Assembly: GCF_014529705.1 (NCBI RefSeq) | Contig: NZ_JAANIH010000026.1 | Coordinates: 1-64,000, forward strand | Reading direction: 5' to 3' | DNA from: Bradyrhizobium campsiandrae | Lineage (GTDB): Bacteria > Pseudomonadota > Alphaproteobacteria > Rhizobiales > Xanthobacteraceae | DNA: 64,000 nucleotides | In this document: one piece after another, positions 17,259 through 26,692 of the stretch | Numbering within the stretch: position 1 is the first letter of the stretch | Layout of the letters: each line of letters opens with the position of its first letter | Notes under the pieces: generated by a model | What the model was told of the DNA's origin: nothing | Seen by the model: the letters and a program-made list of their open reading frames with translations, nothing else | Database searches by the model: none | Program-made: the position numbers and the translations under genes

Positions 17259-17600
17259 ATGCATCAGGCGGCACGCCTGGAGTTCGAGCGCGTGATGGAT
17301 GAATTCGTCCGCTGGCATGTCGTGCCCGAGGACGAACGTTCGCCCGCGCCTGCCTGGTGGTGGGGTCCCGCCATGGCGGAGGTCGACGACCGCGAACCGT
17401 TGAGCGAGACATGGCGCTGCTCGCTGCACCTTCCCGATGGCGCAAGCTTCGCCGACGGCGCGTGCACCATTCTCGCGCTGTTCGTCGAGCAGACCTCGCT
17501 GACGGCACCTCAGGATTTTCCGAGCAAGGCGGAGGCCGCCGATCACGACATCCGCGAATTGCACCCGCTGCCGTCAGACGACAGCGCCTTTCCGCCGTAG
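17259..17600 (+). CDS. Hypothetical small protein
   Basis: A 113-residue acidic protein that I do not recognise. It has no signal peptide or membrane segment. Seen are a Trp-rich stretch (RWHVVPED and PAWWWGPAM near residues 18-40) and a region suggesting a small beta-rich fold (ETWRCSLHLPDG). ATG 17259 follows GGGAGTATTGAGGG, a good ribosome site, which supports a real gene. Its end overlaps the convergent GGDEF/EAL gene by 27 bases. Function cannot be inferred. Confidence 0.6.
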   Translation: MHQAARLEFERVMDEFVRWHVVPEDERSPAPAWWWGPAMAEVDDREPLSETWRCSLHLPDGASFADGACTILALFVEQTSLTAPQDFPSKAEAADHDIRELHPLPSDDSAFPP

Positions 17601-20600
17601 CGGGACGGCTTCGTCCACGGCCGGATCCGGCTCCGGCTGGAGCGGCGGCGCGACGGGCAGAACCATCGGCCGCAGCAGCTCGGCCATCTGCGCCGCCGGC
17701 AGCGGCTTCGAGATCAGAAAGCCCTGCATCTCGTCGCAGCCATGGGTGCGCAGGAACGCTTCCTGCTCGGCGTTCTCGACGCCTTCGGCGACCACGGTCA
17801 TGCCGAGCGCCTTGCCCATGCTGATGATCGCCTGCGCGATCGCCTGGTCTTCCGAATCCTCCGGCAGGTCGCGCACGAAGGAGCGGTCGATCTTGATGGT
17901 GTCGATCGGGAAATGCTTCATCAGCGACATCGACGAATAGCCGGTGCCGAAATCGTCGATGGCAAGACGGATGCCGCGGCTCTGGATGGCGTCGAGCACC
18001 TTCAGCGCACGACCGACATTGCGCATCATCATGCTCTCGGTGACCTCGAGCTGGAGCAGCACCGGCGACATGCCGGAGGCCGCCAGCGCCTCGTCGACGT
18101 CCTGCAACAGATGCTCGTCGGCGAATTGCCGCGGCGACAGGTTCACCGCCATCGACAGCGGCAGCAGGCCGCGGCGCTGCCAGGCCATCGCCTGCGCGCA
18201 GGCCTCCTTCAGCACCCAGCGGCCGATCGGCACGATCAGGCCGGTCTCCTCAGCCAGCGGAATGAACTGCGCCGGCGAGATGTTGCCGAGCTCGGGATGG
18301 CTCCAGCGCAGCAGCGCTTCCACGCCGGTGATCTGGCCGGTCTCCATGTCGACCTTGGGCTGGTAGTTGAGCGAGAACTGCTCGCGCTCCAGCGCCCGCC
18401 GCAGCGCGCTTTCGAGTGACAACCGCTCGATCGACTGCGTCTTCACCTCCTTGGAGAAGAAGCGATAGCCGTTCTTGCCGTCTTCCTTGGCGAGATACAT
18501 CGCCATGTCGGCGTTCTTGGTCAGCGTCTGCGCGTCGGCACCGTTGGCCGGATACATGGCGATGCCGATCGAGGCCGTGGTATGGCACTCGTGGCCGGCG
18601 AGCTCCATGGGCTCGGCGAGCGCCGAGAGCAGTCCGGTGGCGATGCGCTGGACGTCGTCGATCTCGCCGCACTGATCGAGGATCACCACGAACTCGTCGC
18701 CGCCGAGGCGCGCCACCACGTCGCTTGCGCGCAGCGCCTTGCGCAATCGATCGGCAACCTCGAGCAGGAGCAGGTCGCCGGCCTCATGACCGAGCGAATC
18801 GTTGATGACCTTGAAGCGGTCGAGATCGATGAACAGCACCGCAAAGCGGTGGTCGTGGCGCTGCGCCGCCGCGATCGCCTCCCGCAGCAGGCCGTTGAAG
18901 GTCTCGCGATTCGGCAGGTTGGTCAGGCTGTCGTGGGATGCGAGATACTCGATCCGCTCGTCGGCCTTGTTCTTCTCGTCGGCGCGATCGAAATTCTCCA
19001 TCGCGAAGGCGACGTTGTCGGCAAGGCGTTGCAACAGCTCGACGAATTCGGCCGTGAAGGTGGCCGGCTCGGTCGACATGTAGATCATCACGCCGACAGG
19101 TTGACCGTGCACGATCAGCGGGAACGCCGCACCGGAGCGTGCGCCGTCGCCACGGACGATGGCGTGGAAGGCGCTGACGCGCTGGTCGTTGAGATAGTCA
19201 TTGCTGATGCAGGGCTGCCGGGTCCGGAACGCCGTGCCGGCCATCCCACGGCCTTCGGGGCGCTCGGGATCGACCGAGAGGCGGACATTTCGAGTGGTGT
19301 CGGACGACGGTCCGGCGCTCGCGACGATCTCGATCTGATCGCTGTCGGCCTTTGCCAGCGCGATGGTGGTCGAGGTGAACTTGGCGCCGTTCGAGGCTGC
19401 GAGGCAGACGAGGTCGAACAGCTCGGCGCGCGATTTTGCGCGCATGATCGCTTCATTGGTCGCGCTCAGCGCGGCGAACATGCGCGTCAGGCGCTCCTTT
19501 TGCGCCTCGGTGCGGGCCTTTTCATCGGCGCGATCGAAATTATCGAGCGCGAAGGAGACATTCTCGGCCAGCCGCTCGAGCAGCTGGACCAGATCGGGCG
19601 TGAAGGTGTTCTGCTCGGGCGCAAGAAAAAGCAGCATGCCGATTGGCTGCTGACCTGCTCTCAGGAGCGGAAAGCTGGCTGCGGCCCGCGTTCCGTCCTC
19701 GATCGCCTTCGTCCGCCAATGGGCGGAGCGCGGCTCGTTCAGATAGTCGTTCATGACACAGGGTCGGCAGCTCCGGAGCGAGGTACCGATGATGCCCTGG
19801 CCTTCGGGATGGTCGGCGGAAATGATACAGGTCCGTCCGACCATCTGGCTTTGCATGCGTCCCTTCACTGCGACGACGCGAACCAGCTCATTGTCCTTGT
19901 CGATGATGCCGATCGTCGCCGACGCGAAGACATCGCCGAGGACGGCGGCCTGGCACGCCGCTTCGAACAGCTCCTCCCGTGTCTTGGCGCGCATGATGGC
20001 TTCATTGGTTGCGCTCAGCGCCTCGAACATTCCGCCAAGGCGATTGCGCTGCCTGTCGGCCTGCGCCTTTTCCTCGGCGCGGTCGAAATTTTCGAGCGCG
20101 AAGGCGACATTGGCCTGGAGCTTGCGCAGCAGCTCGACCAATTCAGGCGTGAAAGTGCCGCGCTCCGGAGAGTTGAACAGGAACACGCCCTCGACGCGAT
20201 CGCCATTGAGAAGCGGCAGCGCCGCGGAGGACGCGATGCCGTTGCGACGGGCGCTGGCGTGCCAAGGCGCGATGCGATCGTCAGCGAGCACGTCGTTGCT
20301 GACTGCGGGCTCGTGCGTGCGGAACGCGGTGCCGGTCAAGCCGCGCCCCTCCGGCACCTGGTCGGAGGTGGAGAACGTGAAGTTGCGCACCTGGACCGCA
20401 TTGGGCCCGTAGCAGGAAACGACGCGCAGCAGTTCGGCATGATCGTCGACCAGCGCGATGGTGGCTGAGGTGAACTTGGCGCCCTGTGCCGTGGCCTCGC
20501 AGACGAGGTCGAACAATTCACTTCGCGAGCGCGCGCGCAGGATCGCTTCGTTGGTGGCGCTGAGCGCCGCGTACATGCGCGCCAGCCGTTCCTCCTCCGC

Positions 20601-21689
20601 CGCGATCATGGCCTTCTCGGCTTCGCGGTCGAAATTCTCGATGGCGAACGAGACGTTCTCTGCCATTCGCAGCAGCAGCGAGACGATCTCGTCGTCTTTG
20701 GCCCAGGACTTGCTGATGAAGAACAGGATGACGCCGACGCTCTCGCCATGCTTGATCAACGGAGCTGCGACACAAGCAGCAACCCCCGTATTGATATTGG
20801 CCTGCTCCCAGGGCGTTCCCTTGGTGCGGCTGACAAGATCGTCCTCGACACAAGGCTCCTGGGTGCGGAAGGTCTGCCCGGAAATGCCTTGACCGTACGG
20901 ATTGTCGGGGTCGACGGAATAGCTGGTCTGGGTGACGAGGTCCAGATTTTGACCGGTGCCGGCGACCGGCTTGAGCCAGTGGGACTCCCGCTCCTTGAGC
21001 AGAACGAACGTTGCCAACGACTTGCCGCCATGGACAGAGGCGTCGCAGACGAGCTGGTAAAGCTCCTGCTCGGTTTTTGCGCGCAGGATGGCTTCGTTGG
21101 TGGCGCTGAGCGCGCCGAACATGCGGTTGAGCCGCCGCGTCACCCGCTCGCTGTTCTGCCGCGCGGTCTCGCGCGCGAAATTCTCCAATGCATAGGAAAT
21201 GTTGGCCGACATGCGCTCGAACAGCGACACCATCTGCTCGCTCAGCGAGCCGGCCTCGCTGCGAGTCACGAACAGCACGCCGACGCTTTTACCGTTGCAC
21301 AGGAGCGGCAGCGCCGCCGCGGCACCGACACCCGCTTTGGTCGCGCCTTCGCGCCATGCCAGCGAGCGTGAATCGTTCAGGTAGTCGTTGCAGATGCAGA
21401 GCTTCTGGCTACGAAATGCCTCGCCGCCGACGCCCGAGCCCTCGGGTACGCCGGCTTCGGTGGTGATCTTGAGCGCGCGCAGGCGCGCCACGTCGTCGCC
21501 CCGCCCGGCGGCAAAACGTAAATGCAGGCCGTCCGGATCCACCAGGAACACGGCAACAGCCATGAAGTCCCCGCTCGAAAACCCGGCGTCGCAGACCATC
21601 TGGTACAGCTCGTCCGGCGATTTCGCGTAGAGGATCGCTTCATTGATGGCGCTCAACGCCGCAAAGGTGCGCGCGAGGGTCGTCGACAC
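17574..21689 (-). CDS. Cyclic-di-GMP enzyme with five GAF domains, GGDEF and EAL
   Basis: A soluble protein of about 1371 residues (1390 if the ATG at 21746 is used). Five GAF units repeat about every 183 residues, each opened by a helix of the type ALSATNEAILRAK and containing an NDYLND-like loop. Then a GGDEF domain with RASDVVARLGGDEFVV, showing both the intact active site and the RxxD inhibitory site five residues upstream, and an EAL domain with EALLRW, NLS, EVTES, DDFGTG, KIDRSF, AEGVE and MQGFLISKP, so all metal and catalytic residues are present. Both synthesis and hydrolysis of cyclic-di-GMP are possible. GTG 21689 follows CCCGGGAGTTGAGATC; ATG 21746 has a weaker site. No membrane segment: the GAF array probably senses cytoplasmic ligands. 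Confidence 0.9.
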   Translation of the reverse strand: MSTTLARTFAALSAINEAILYAKSPDELYQMVCDAGFSSGDFMAVAVFLVDPDGLHLRFAAGRGDDVARLRALKITTEAGVPEGSGVGGEAFRSQKLCICNDYLNDSRSLAWREGATKAGVGAAAALPLLCNGKSVGVLFVTRSEAGSLSEQMVSLFERMSANISYALENFARETARQNSERVTRRLNRMFGALSATNEAILRAKTEQELYQLVCDASVHGGKSLATFVLLKERESHWLKPVAGTGQNLDLVTQTSYSVDPDNPYGQGISGQTFRTQEPCVEDDLVSRTKGTPWEQANINTGVAACVAAPLIKHGESVGVILFFISKSWAKDDEIVSLLLRMAENVSFAIENFDREAEKAMIAAEEERLARMYAALSATNEAILRARSRSELFDLVCEATAQGAKFTSATIALVDDHAELLRVVSCYGPNAVQVRNFTFSTSDQVPEGRGLTGTAFRTHEPAVSNDVLADDRIAPWHASARRNGIASSAALPLLNGDRVEGVFLFNSPERGTFTPELVELLRKLQANVAFALENFDRAEEKAQADRQRNRLGGMFEALSATNEAIMRAKTREELFEAACQAAVLGDVFASATIGIIDKDNELVRVVAVKGRMQSQMVGRTCIISADHPEGQGIIGTSLRSCRPCVMNDYLNEPRSAHWRTKAIEDGTRAAASFPLLRAGQQPIGMLLFLAPEQNTFTPDLVQLLERLAENVSFALDNFDRADEKARTEAQKERLTRMFAALSATNEAIMRAKSRAELFDLVCLAASNGAKFTSTTIALAKADSDQIEIVASAGPSSDTTRNVRLSVDPERPEGRGMAGTAFRTRQPCISNDYLNDQRVSAFHAIVRGDGARSGAAFPLIVHGQPVGVMIYMSTEPATFTAEFVELLQRLADNVAFAMENFDRADEKNKADERIEYLASHDSLTNLPNRETFNGLLREAIAAAQRHDHRFAVLFIDLDRFKVINDSLGHEAGDLLLLEVADRLRKALRASDVVARLGGDEFVVILDQCGEIDDVQRIATGLLSALAEPMELAGHECHTTASIGIAMYPANGADAQTLTKNADMAMYLAKEDGKNGYRFFSKEVKTQSIERLSLESALRRALEREQFSLNYQPKVDMETGQITGVEALLRWSHPELGNISPAQFIPLAEETGLIVPIGRWVLKEACAQAMAWQRRGLLPLSMAVNLSPRQFADEHLLQDVDEALAASGMSPVLLQLEVTESMMMRNVGRALKVLDAIQSRGIRLAIDDFGTGYSSMSLMKHFPIDTIKIDRSFVRDLPEDSEDQAIAQAIISMGKALGMTVVAEGVENAEQEAFLRTHGCDEMQGFLISKPLPAAQMAELLRPMVLPVAPPLQPEPDPAVDEAVPLRRKGAVV

Positions 21690-21982
21690 GATCTCAACTC
21701 CCGGGCATTTCTGCCTATTTCTCCCGGGGGCTTTATGAACGGGCATCGCCTAAGTGGTCGTTATTGCGAGCTGCAAACCGTCAATCAGAGTGAACGAGCA
21801 ACGAATGACGGCTGGAAAACTTCCGGGAATACCGCCGCGCGGCAGGAATCCTCGACCTAAGGCTCTCTTTACGAATTTGCAGCCCTGTATTGGTTTACGG
21901 GAGATTGATATCGCAGCTCCGCTTTGAGACGATGGCGTCCAACAAACAGGCCCGTGAAGGGCACGACAGCCGAGGAAACGCC

Positions 21983-23035
21983 ATGCCCATCGTCAAGGCC
22001 GACCGCCTCACACGCGTGAGCGCAGCGCTGCTCCGCGCCGCCGGCGCCTCCGAGGAAGAAGCCGATGCCGTCGCCGCCGGCTGCGTCAACGCCAATCTCG
22101 CCGGCCATGACTCCCACGGAATCATCGCGGTTCCGACCTATATCGACCGCATAAAGGCCGGACACATCGTCCCCGGCGCGACGTGGACAATTGTGCAGGA
22201 ATCACCGACCACGACCGTGATCGACGGTCACTGGGGTTTCGGCTTCCACGTCAACGCCAAGGCGATGGCGCTGACGATCGAGAAGGCGAGGACGGCGAAT
22301 GTCGCCGCCTGCACCGTGTTCCGGCAGAGCCATGTCGGACGCCTCGCCGCCTATCCACTGATGGCGATGCGCGAGGGCATGATCGGGATTGCGACGGCGG
22401 ATTCCGGTCGCTCGCCGAAGCACGTCGCGCCGTTCGGCGGCAAGGAGGCGCGGCTCGGCACCAACCCGATCTCGATCGCGGTGCCATCCGATCTCGAGGC
22501 GCCGTTCTATCTGGACATGGCGACCTCGGCGGTAGCCGCCGGCAAGATCCAGCTCGCCGTCGCCCGCGGCGAGGAAATCCCCACCGGCTGGATCATCGAT
22601 GCCCAGGGACGGCACACCACCGATCCCGCGCAATATCGCAAGGGCGGCGCGCTGCTGCCGCTCGGCGGCACCGAGGGCTACAAGGGAAGCGGCCTCGCTG
22701 CCATGGTCGAGGTGCTCTGCGGTCTCCTCACCGGCCTCGGCTTCGGCGTCGAACCGACCGGGCGGCACAATGACGGATGCTTCATGGCGGTATTCAACGT
22801 CGCCGCCTTCCGCCCGCTGAAGGAGTTCAAGCGCGAGGTCGCGGAATTCGCGCGCTATCTGAAATCGACGCCGCCGTCCGAGGGCAGCCGAGGCGTCTAC
22901 TATCCCGGCGAGATCGAGGGCCTGCGCGAGCAGCAGCGCCTGCGGGACGGCCTCGAGGTCGAGGACGCGACCTGGGAGAAGCTGCGGGCGCTCGCCCGTG
23001 ACTACGGGCTCGACACCACCCTCGATCTGGCTTGA
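21983..23035 (+). CDS. Ldh/MdhG-type malate/lactate dehydrogenase family oxidoreductase
   Basis: A 350-residue member of the Ldh_2 family (sulfolactate, malate, ureidoglycolate and delta-piperideine dehydrogenases), which is unrelated to Rossmann-type LDH. Seen: catalytic-region AGHDSHGIIAVPTYIDRIKAG (near residue 35-55), FRQSHVGRLAAYPLMA (catalytic His region near 115), GTNPISIAVPS near 160, DMATSAVAAGKI near 180 and GYKGSGLAAMVEVL near 235. ATG 21983 follows CCGAGGAAACGCC; the frame is open to 21890 but has no better site. First gene of a three-gene operon with a flavin-dependent monooxygenase and an FAH-family hydrolase, suggesting oxidation of a 2-hydroxyacid made in that pathway. The exact substrate is unknown. 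Confidence 0.87.
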   Translation: MPIVKADRLTRVSAALLRAAGASEEEADAVAAGCVNANLAGHDSHGIIAVPTYIDRIKAGHIVPGATWTIVQESPTTTVIDGHWGFGFHVNAKAMALTIEKARTANVAACTVFRQSHVGRLAAYPLMAMREGMIGIATADSGRSPKHVAPFGGKEARLGTNPISIAVPSDLEAPFYLDMATSAVAAGKIQLAVARGEEIPTGWIIDAQGRHTTDPAQYRKGGALLPLGGTEGYKGSGLAAMVEVLCGLLTGLGFGVEPTGRHNDGCFMAVFNVAAFRPLKEFKREVAEFARYLKSTPPSEGSRGVYYPGEIEGLREQQRLRDGLEVEDATWEKLRALARDYGLDTTLDLA

Positions 23036-23056
23036 GGCAATCCGGAGAACAGCAGC

Positions 23057-24424
23057 ATGTCCAGGCAGATGGTCCTCGTCGGCTTCCTTCAGGCGCAAAA
23101 CTGCACGAATCTGCCGAGCTCGTGGCGGCATCCGGACTCGCGCAGCGACTCGATGTCGGCGGATTACTACCAGGAGATCGCCAGGATCCTCGAAGCCGGC
23201 AAGTTCCACATGGCGTTCTTCGACGATCGCCTCGCGATGCCGGATCGTTACGGCAACGACCACGCCCACACCGTCGAATACGGCATCCGCTGCGTCAAGA
23301 TGGATCCCCTGATCGTGCTGACCACGATGGGCATGGTCACGGACAAGCTCGGGCTGGGCGCGACCTGCTCGACCACCTACTATGAACCGTTCGACGTCGC
23401 GCGCCGCTTTGCCACGCTCGATCTGATGTCGGGCGGTCGCGCGGGCTGGAATGTCGTGACCTCGCTCAACGACGGCGAAGCGCTCAACATGGGGCGCGAC
23501 TCCCATCCCGAACATGATTCCCGCTACGACAAGGCCGACGAGTTCATGGAGGTCGTGCTCGGCCATTGGGACACCTGGGAGGACGGTGCGCTCATCATGG
23601 ACAAGAAGAGCGGCCGCTTTGCCGATCCGAGCAAGGTGAAGCGGCTCGATCACAAAGGACCGTCCTTCAAATCGCGCGGGCCCTTCACCGTGCCGCGCTC
23701 GCAGCAGGGGCATCCTGTCATCATCCAGGCCGGCGCGTCCGGCCGCGGCCAGCGCTTTGCCGGACGATGGGGCGAGGTGATTTTTACGGCTGCGCGAAAT
23801 CTCCAGGGCGCCAAGGACGGCTATGCGGCCGTGCGCAATGAAGCTGCCAAGGCCGGCCGTGATCCTGATGAGATGTTCCTCTGCAATCTGACGACGCCGG
23901 TCTGCGCCGCGACCAGGGCGGAGGCCGAGGACAGGATGGCGCTGATCAACAAGCTGCCGCTCGAAATCGACGCGCTGTCGCTGCTGTCAGAAGCACTCAA
24001 CTACGACTTCGCCTCCAAAGGTCTCGACGAACCGCTGACGACGGACGAGTTGAAGAGCATGCAGGGCATTCTGGGCATCCGCGACGGCGTGCTGAAGACG
24101 TCAGGCAAGAGCAATCCGAGCGCGCGCGACTTCGTCACCTTCTCGGGCCGCGGTCAGGTGCATGACGCCATGGTTGGCGGCCCCAAGGAGATCGCGGACA
24201 GGCTGGAGGAGATGTTCGTCGAGCGCGGCTGCGACGGTTTTGTGATTGCCGCGACCTATGTACCCGGCTCCTACGCCGACTTCGTGCAACATGTCGTGCC
24301 GGAATTGCAGCGGCGCGGCCTGTTTCAGAAAGACTATCGCGGCAAGACGCTGCGGGAGAATCTCGGCTTGAGGCGACCGGCGGCCGGCGCGTGGAAAGTG
24401 CAGCCCCGCGATGCGGCGGAATAA
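23057..24424 (+). CDS. NtaA/SnaA/DszA-family FMN-dependent monooxygenase
   Basis: A 455-residue bacterial luciferase-like protein of the NtaA/SnaA/DszA/SoxA branch, which uses FMNH2 supplied by a separate reductase to oxidise aminopolycarboxylates, sulfones or N-heterocycles. Seen: SSWRHPDSRSD near residue 22, EAGKFHMAFFDDRLA near 47, SGGRAGWNVVTSLNDGEALN near 130 and the QAGASGRGQRFAGRWGEVIF segment near 225, all family signatures. GTG/ATG: ATG 23057 is 21 bases after the Ldh stop and follows CGGAGAACAGC. A distant paralogue lies at 41914. No flavin reductase gene is adjacent. Substrate not predictable. Confidence 0.88.
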   Translation: MSRQMVLVGFLQAQNCTNLPSSWRHPDSRSDSMSADYYQEIARILEAGKFHMAFFDDRLAMPDRYGNDHAHTVEYGIRCVKMDPLIVLTTMGMVTDKLGLGATCSTTYYEPFDVARRFATLDLMSGGRAGWNVVTSLNDGEALNMGRDSHPEHDSRYDKADEFMEVVLGHWDTWEDGALIMDKKSGRFADPSKVKRLDHKGPSFKSRGPFTVPRSQQGHPVIIQAGASGRGQRFAGRWGEVIFTAARNLQGAKDGYAAVRNEAAKAGRDPDEMFLCNLTTPVCAATRAEAEDRMALINKLPLEIDALSLLSEALNYDFASKGLDEPLTTDELKSMQGILGIRDGVLKTSGKSNPSARDFVTFSGRGQVHDAMVGGPKEIADRLEEMFVERGCDGFVIAATYVPGSYADFVQHVVPELQRRGLFQKDYRGKTLRENLGLRRPAAGAWKVQPRDAAE

Positions 24425-24439
24425 CAAAGAGAGCAGATC

Positions 24440-25225
24440 ATGCGCTGGCTGAAATTCACCGCCTCCGGCAAAACCTCCTGGGGGATCATAGAAGGCGATC
24501 AGGTGATCGCGGTCGAGGGCGATCCCTTCAGTGAGTGGCGGCGGACGTCGCGCACGCATCCGCTTGACGAGGTCAAGATCGAGCTGCCGCTGATCCCGCG
24601 CACCTTCTATTGCGTCGGCTTGAACTATCTGAAGCATCTGAAGGAAGCCGCCGACAAGGCCGGCACGGTACCGGCCGTGCCCGATCGCCCCGAGATCGGC
24701 TACCGCGCCCAGAACGCGCTGATCGCGCATGACGAGGACGTCGTGATCCCCGCGATCGCGACCGAGAAGATCCATTATGAAGGCGAGCTCGTCGTCGTGA
24801 TCGGCAAGAAGGTGAAGCATCTCACCGAAGCGAACGCAATGGCATGCGTGTTCGGCTACACCATCGGCAACGACGTCAGCGAGCGCTCCTGGCAGAAGGC
24901 CGACCGCAGCCTGTGGCGCTCGAAGAACGCCGACACGTTCAAGCCGATGGGGCCGTGGATCGAGACCGACGCCGATCTTGCCAGGATGGAGACCATCGTC
25001 CGCGTCAACGGCAGGGAGACCAACCGCTTCCGTACCAACGACATGATCTTCGGCGTGGTGCCGTTCCTGGTCGAACTGACCAAGTACTTTACGCTGTGGC
25101 CCGGCGACGTGATCTGGATGGGCACGGACGGCGCCTCGCCCGACATCAAGCACGACGACGTCGTGGAGATCGAGATCAGCGGTGTCGGCACGTTGCGGAA
25201 CAGGTTTGTGCGCGAGGGGCGGTAG
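24440..25225 (+). CDS. Fumarylacetoacetate hydrolase-family protein
   Basis: A 261-residue FAH-fold enzyme. Seen: FYCVGLNYLKHLKEA near residue 55 with the catalytic-loop pattern, KIHYEGELVVVIGKKVK near 112 (metal-ligand Glu residues), YTIGNDVSERSWQKAD near 140, DTFKPMGPWIETD near 165, and LWPGDVIWMGTDG near 220. The family includes acylpyruvate hydrolases, HpcE-type decarboxylases and oxaloacetate decarboxylases acting on 2-oxo acids with a divalent metal. ATG 24440 is 15 bases after the monooxygenase stop. Its stop lies one base from that of the convergent LysR gene. It likely cleaves the ring-opened product of the monooxygenase step (inference). Confidence 0.88.
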   Translation: MRWLKFTASGKTSWGIIEGDQVIAVEGDPFSEWRRTSRTHPLDEVKIELPLIPRTFYCVGLNYLKHLKEAADKAGTVPAVPDRPEIGYRAQNALIAHDEDVVIPAIATEKIHYEGELVVVIGKKVKHLTEANAMACVFGYTIGNDVSERSWQKADRSLWRSKNADTFKPMGPWIETDADLARMETIVRVNGRETNRFRTNDMIFGVVPFLVELTKYFTLWPGDVIWMGTDGASPDIKHDDVVEIEISGVGTLRNRFVREGR

Positions 25226-25226
25226 C

Positions 25227-26147
25227 TTAGCTCGCGGCCCTCGATCGCCCCTTCACATGGTCGATGAAGGCTCGGAGCTTCGGCATGATTTGTCGATGGC
25301 TGGGATAATAAAGGAACACTCCCGGCGCCATCGGCACGAATTTCTCCAGCACGGCTACAAGGCGTCCCGCCCTGATAGCGTCAGCGGCCAGCGGCGACGG
25401 CACCTGTGCAAGACCCAGGCCTTCAACGGCGGCACCGAGCATGGTCGGGAAGTCATTGGCAATGAACGGTCCGGCAACGGCGATCTCGATCGAATGACCT
25501 TTGTCGTTGAGCGACCAGGGGGCGAGCGCACCGTTTGATCGCCGTAATCTCAGGCACGCGTGTTCTCGCAGCTCGTCCGGACGAGCGGGCCGACCGCGGC
25601 TTGCGAGGTAAGCCGGGCTGCCGACGATGACCAGAGGAAACGGCTTTGTCAGACGCACCGCGACCATGTCCGGCGAGATGAACTGCCCCATTCTGATTCC
25701 GGCATCAAAGCCGCCGGCCGCCAGATCGACCAGTTCCTCGCTTGCGGCGAGCTCGACCTCGATCTCCGGATAGGCCTGGCAGAACGAGGCGATCAGTGGC
25801 TCGAGCAGGATCGGGACGACCGAACGCGGCACGGTCAGGCGCAGCAGTCCGGCCGGGCGCTGGCCGAGCTCACGCGCGGCCCCGCTGGCTGCGACGAGCT
25901 CCTCGAAGGCCGGTCTTGCGCGCGCAAGAAATATCTCGCCGGCTTCGGTCAAGCCAACGCTGCGGGTCGTACGGATGAAGAGTGCAGCCCCGACGCGCGC
26001 TTCGAGTGCGCGCACCGCCTGGCTGATCGCCGACGGCGTCACCCCGAGTTCGGTAGCCGCCCGCCGGAAATTGCGGTGCTGCGCGACACTGAGGAAAGCC
26101 TCGACACCGTCGAGCGCCCCCTGCCTGACTGTGAAGTTCTGCTTCAT
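25227..26147 (-). CDS. LysR-family transcriptional regulator
   Basis: A 306-residue LysR-type regulator. The helix-turn-helix is at about residues 15-70: VEAFLSVAQHRNFRRAATEL then GVTPSAISQAVRALEARVG and FIRTTRSVGLTEAG. The effector domain follows from about 95. It is convergent with the FAH-family operon and divergent from the YciI-like gene at 26227, so the latter is the more likely direct target, with the 79-base gap between them holding the control region. ATG 26147. Confidence 0.9.
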   Translation of the reverse strand: MKQNFTVRQGALDGVEAFLSVAQHRNFRRAATELGVTPSAISQAVRALEARVGAALFIRTTRSVGLTEAGEIFLARARPAFEELVAASGAARELGQRPAGLLRLTVPRSVVPILLEPLIASFCQAYPEIEVELAASEELVDLAAGGFDAGIRMGQFISPDMVAVRLTKPFPLVIVGSPAYLASRGRPARPDELREHACLRLRRSNGALAPWSLNDKGHSIEIAVAGPFIANDFPTMLGAAVEGLGLAQVPSPLAADAIRAGRLVAVLEKFVPMAPGVFLYYPSHRQIMPKLRAFIDHVKGRSRAAS

Positions 26148-26226
26148 AGCCCGTCAACATTATCGCGAATAGTCCCACACGGCCAGACGCCCTAAATCCC
26201 GTCTGCAAATGAGCCGCACCGGAGAC

Positions 26227-26637
26227 ATGAAGCCGATGAAGGCAATCCGCAACGCCGTCCTGACATTCGCCCTCACATTGACAGGTGTTACCGCCATGAC
26301 CGAACCATCCGCCGCCCAAGCACAAGCGCCCTCATCCCTGACCACCGGGGTCATGGTCATCCTGACCGCCAAGGCAGGCGTCGCACGCGAGCAAATCATG
26401 GCCGTCATGCCTGATGAAATCAGACAGACCGTCCAGCTCTATCTCACCGGCAAGGTTCGCGAATGGTATTCGCGGTCAGATGGGCGAGGCGCCGTTTTCC
26501 TGCTGAATGCCAAGGACGATGCCGAAGCGCACGCAATCATGGATGCGCTGCCGCTCGCCAGGCAGGATCTCATCGATCACGAATACATCGCGGTCGGCCC
26601 ACTCATGCCACTGCGCCTGTTGATGGCAAAACCCTGA
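26227..26637 (+). CDS. Exported YciI/muconolactone isomerase-like small protein
   Basis: About 136 residues. The N-terminus (KAIRNAVLTFALTLTGVTAM.. to AQAQA) looks like a signal peptide cleaved near residue 30. The mature part resembles the dimeric alpha-beta barrel group (muconolactone isomerase, YciI, EthD): MVILTAKAGVAREQIMAVMP, WYSRSDGRGAVFLLNA, AHAIMDALPLARQDLIDHEY and a terminal VGPLMPLRLLM. Exported members of this fold are uncommon. In-frame ATGs exist at 26209, 26227 and 26236; GGAG at 26221 fits best with 26236, so the start is uncertain by a few codons. It precedes a membrane-protein gene by 55 bases. Function unknown. Confidence 0.7.
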   Translation: MKPMKAIRNAVLTFALTLTGVTAMTEPSAAQAQAPSSLTTGVMVILTAKAGVAREQIMAVMPDEIRQTVQLYLTGKVREWYSRSDGRGAVFLLNAKDDAEAHAIMDALPLARQDLIDHEYIAVGPLMPLRLLMAKP

Positions 26638-26692
26638 CCGGCCGCAGACCTGCCCCATCCGACCGGACGAAGCAAGACAAGGACATCCGAAC

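Noticed and set aside
18582..20468. 628-codon plus-strand open frame
   Set aside because: Antisense to the GAF/GGDEF/EAL gene, whose repeated domains explain its repetitive composition. No ribosome site or family.
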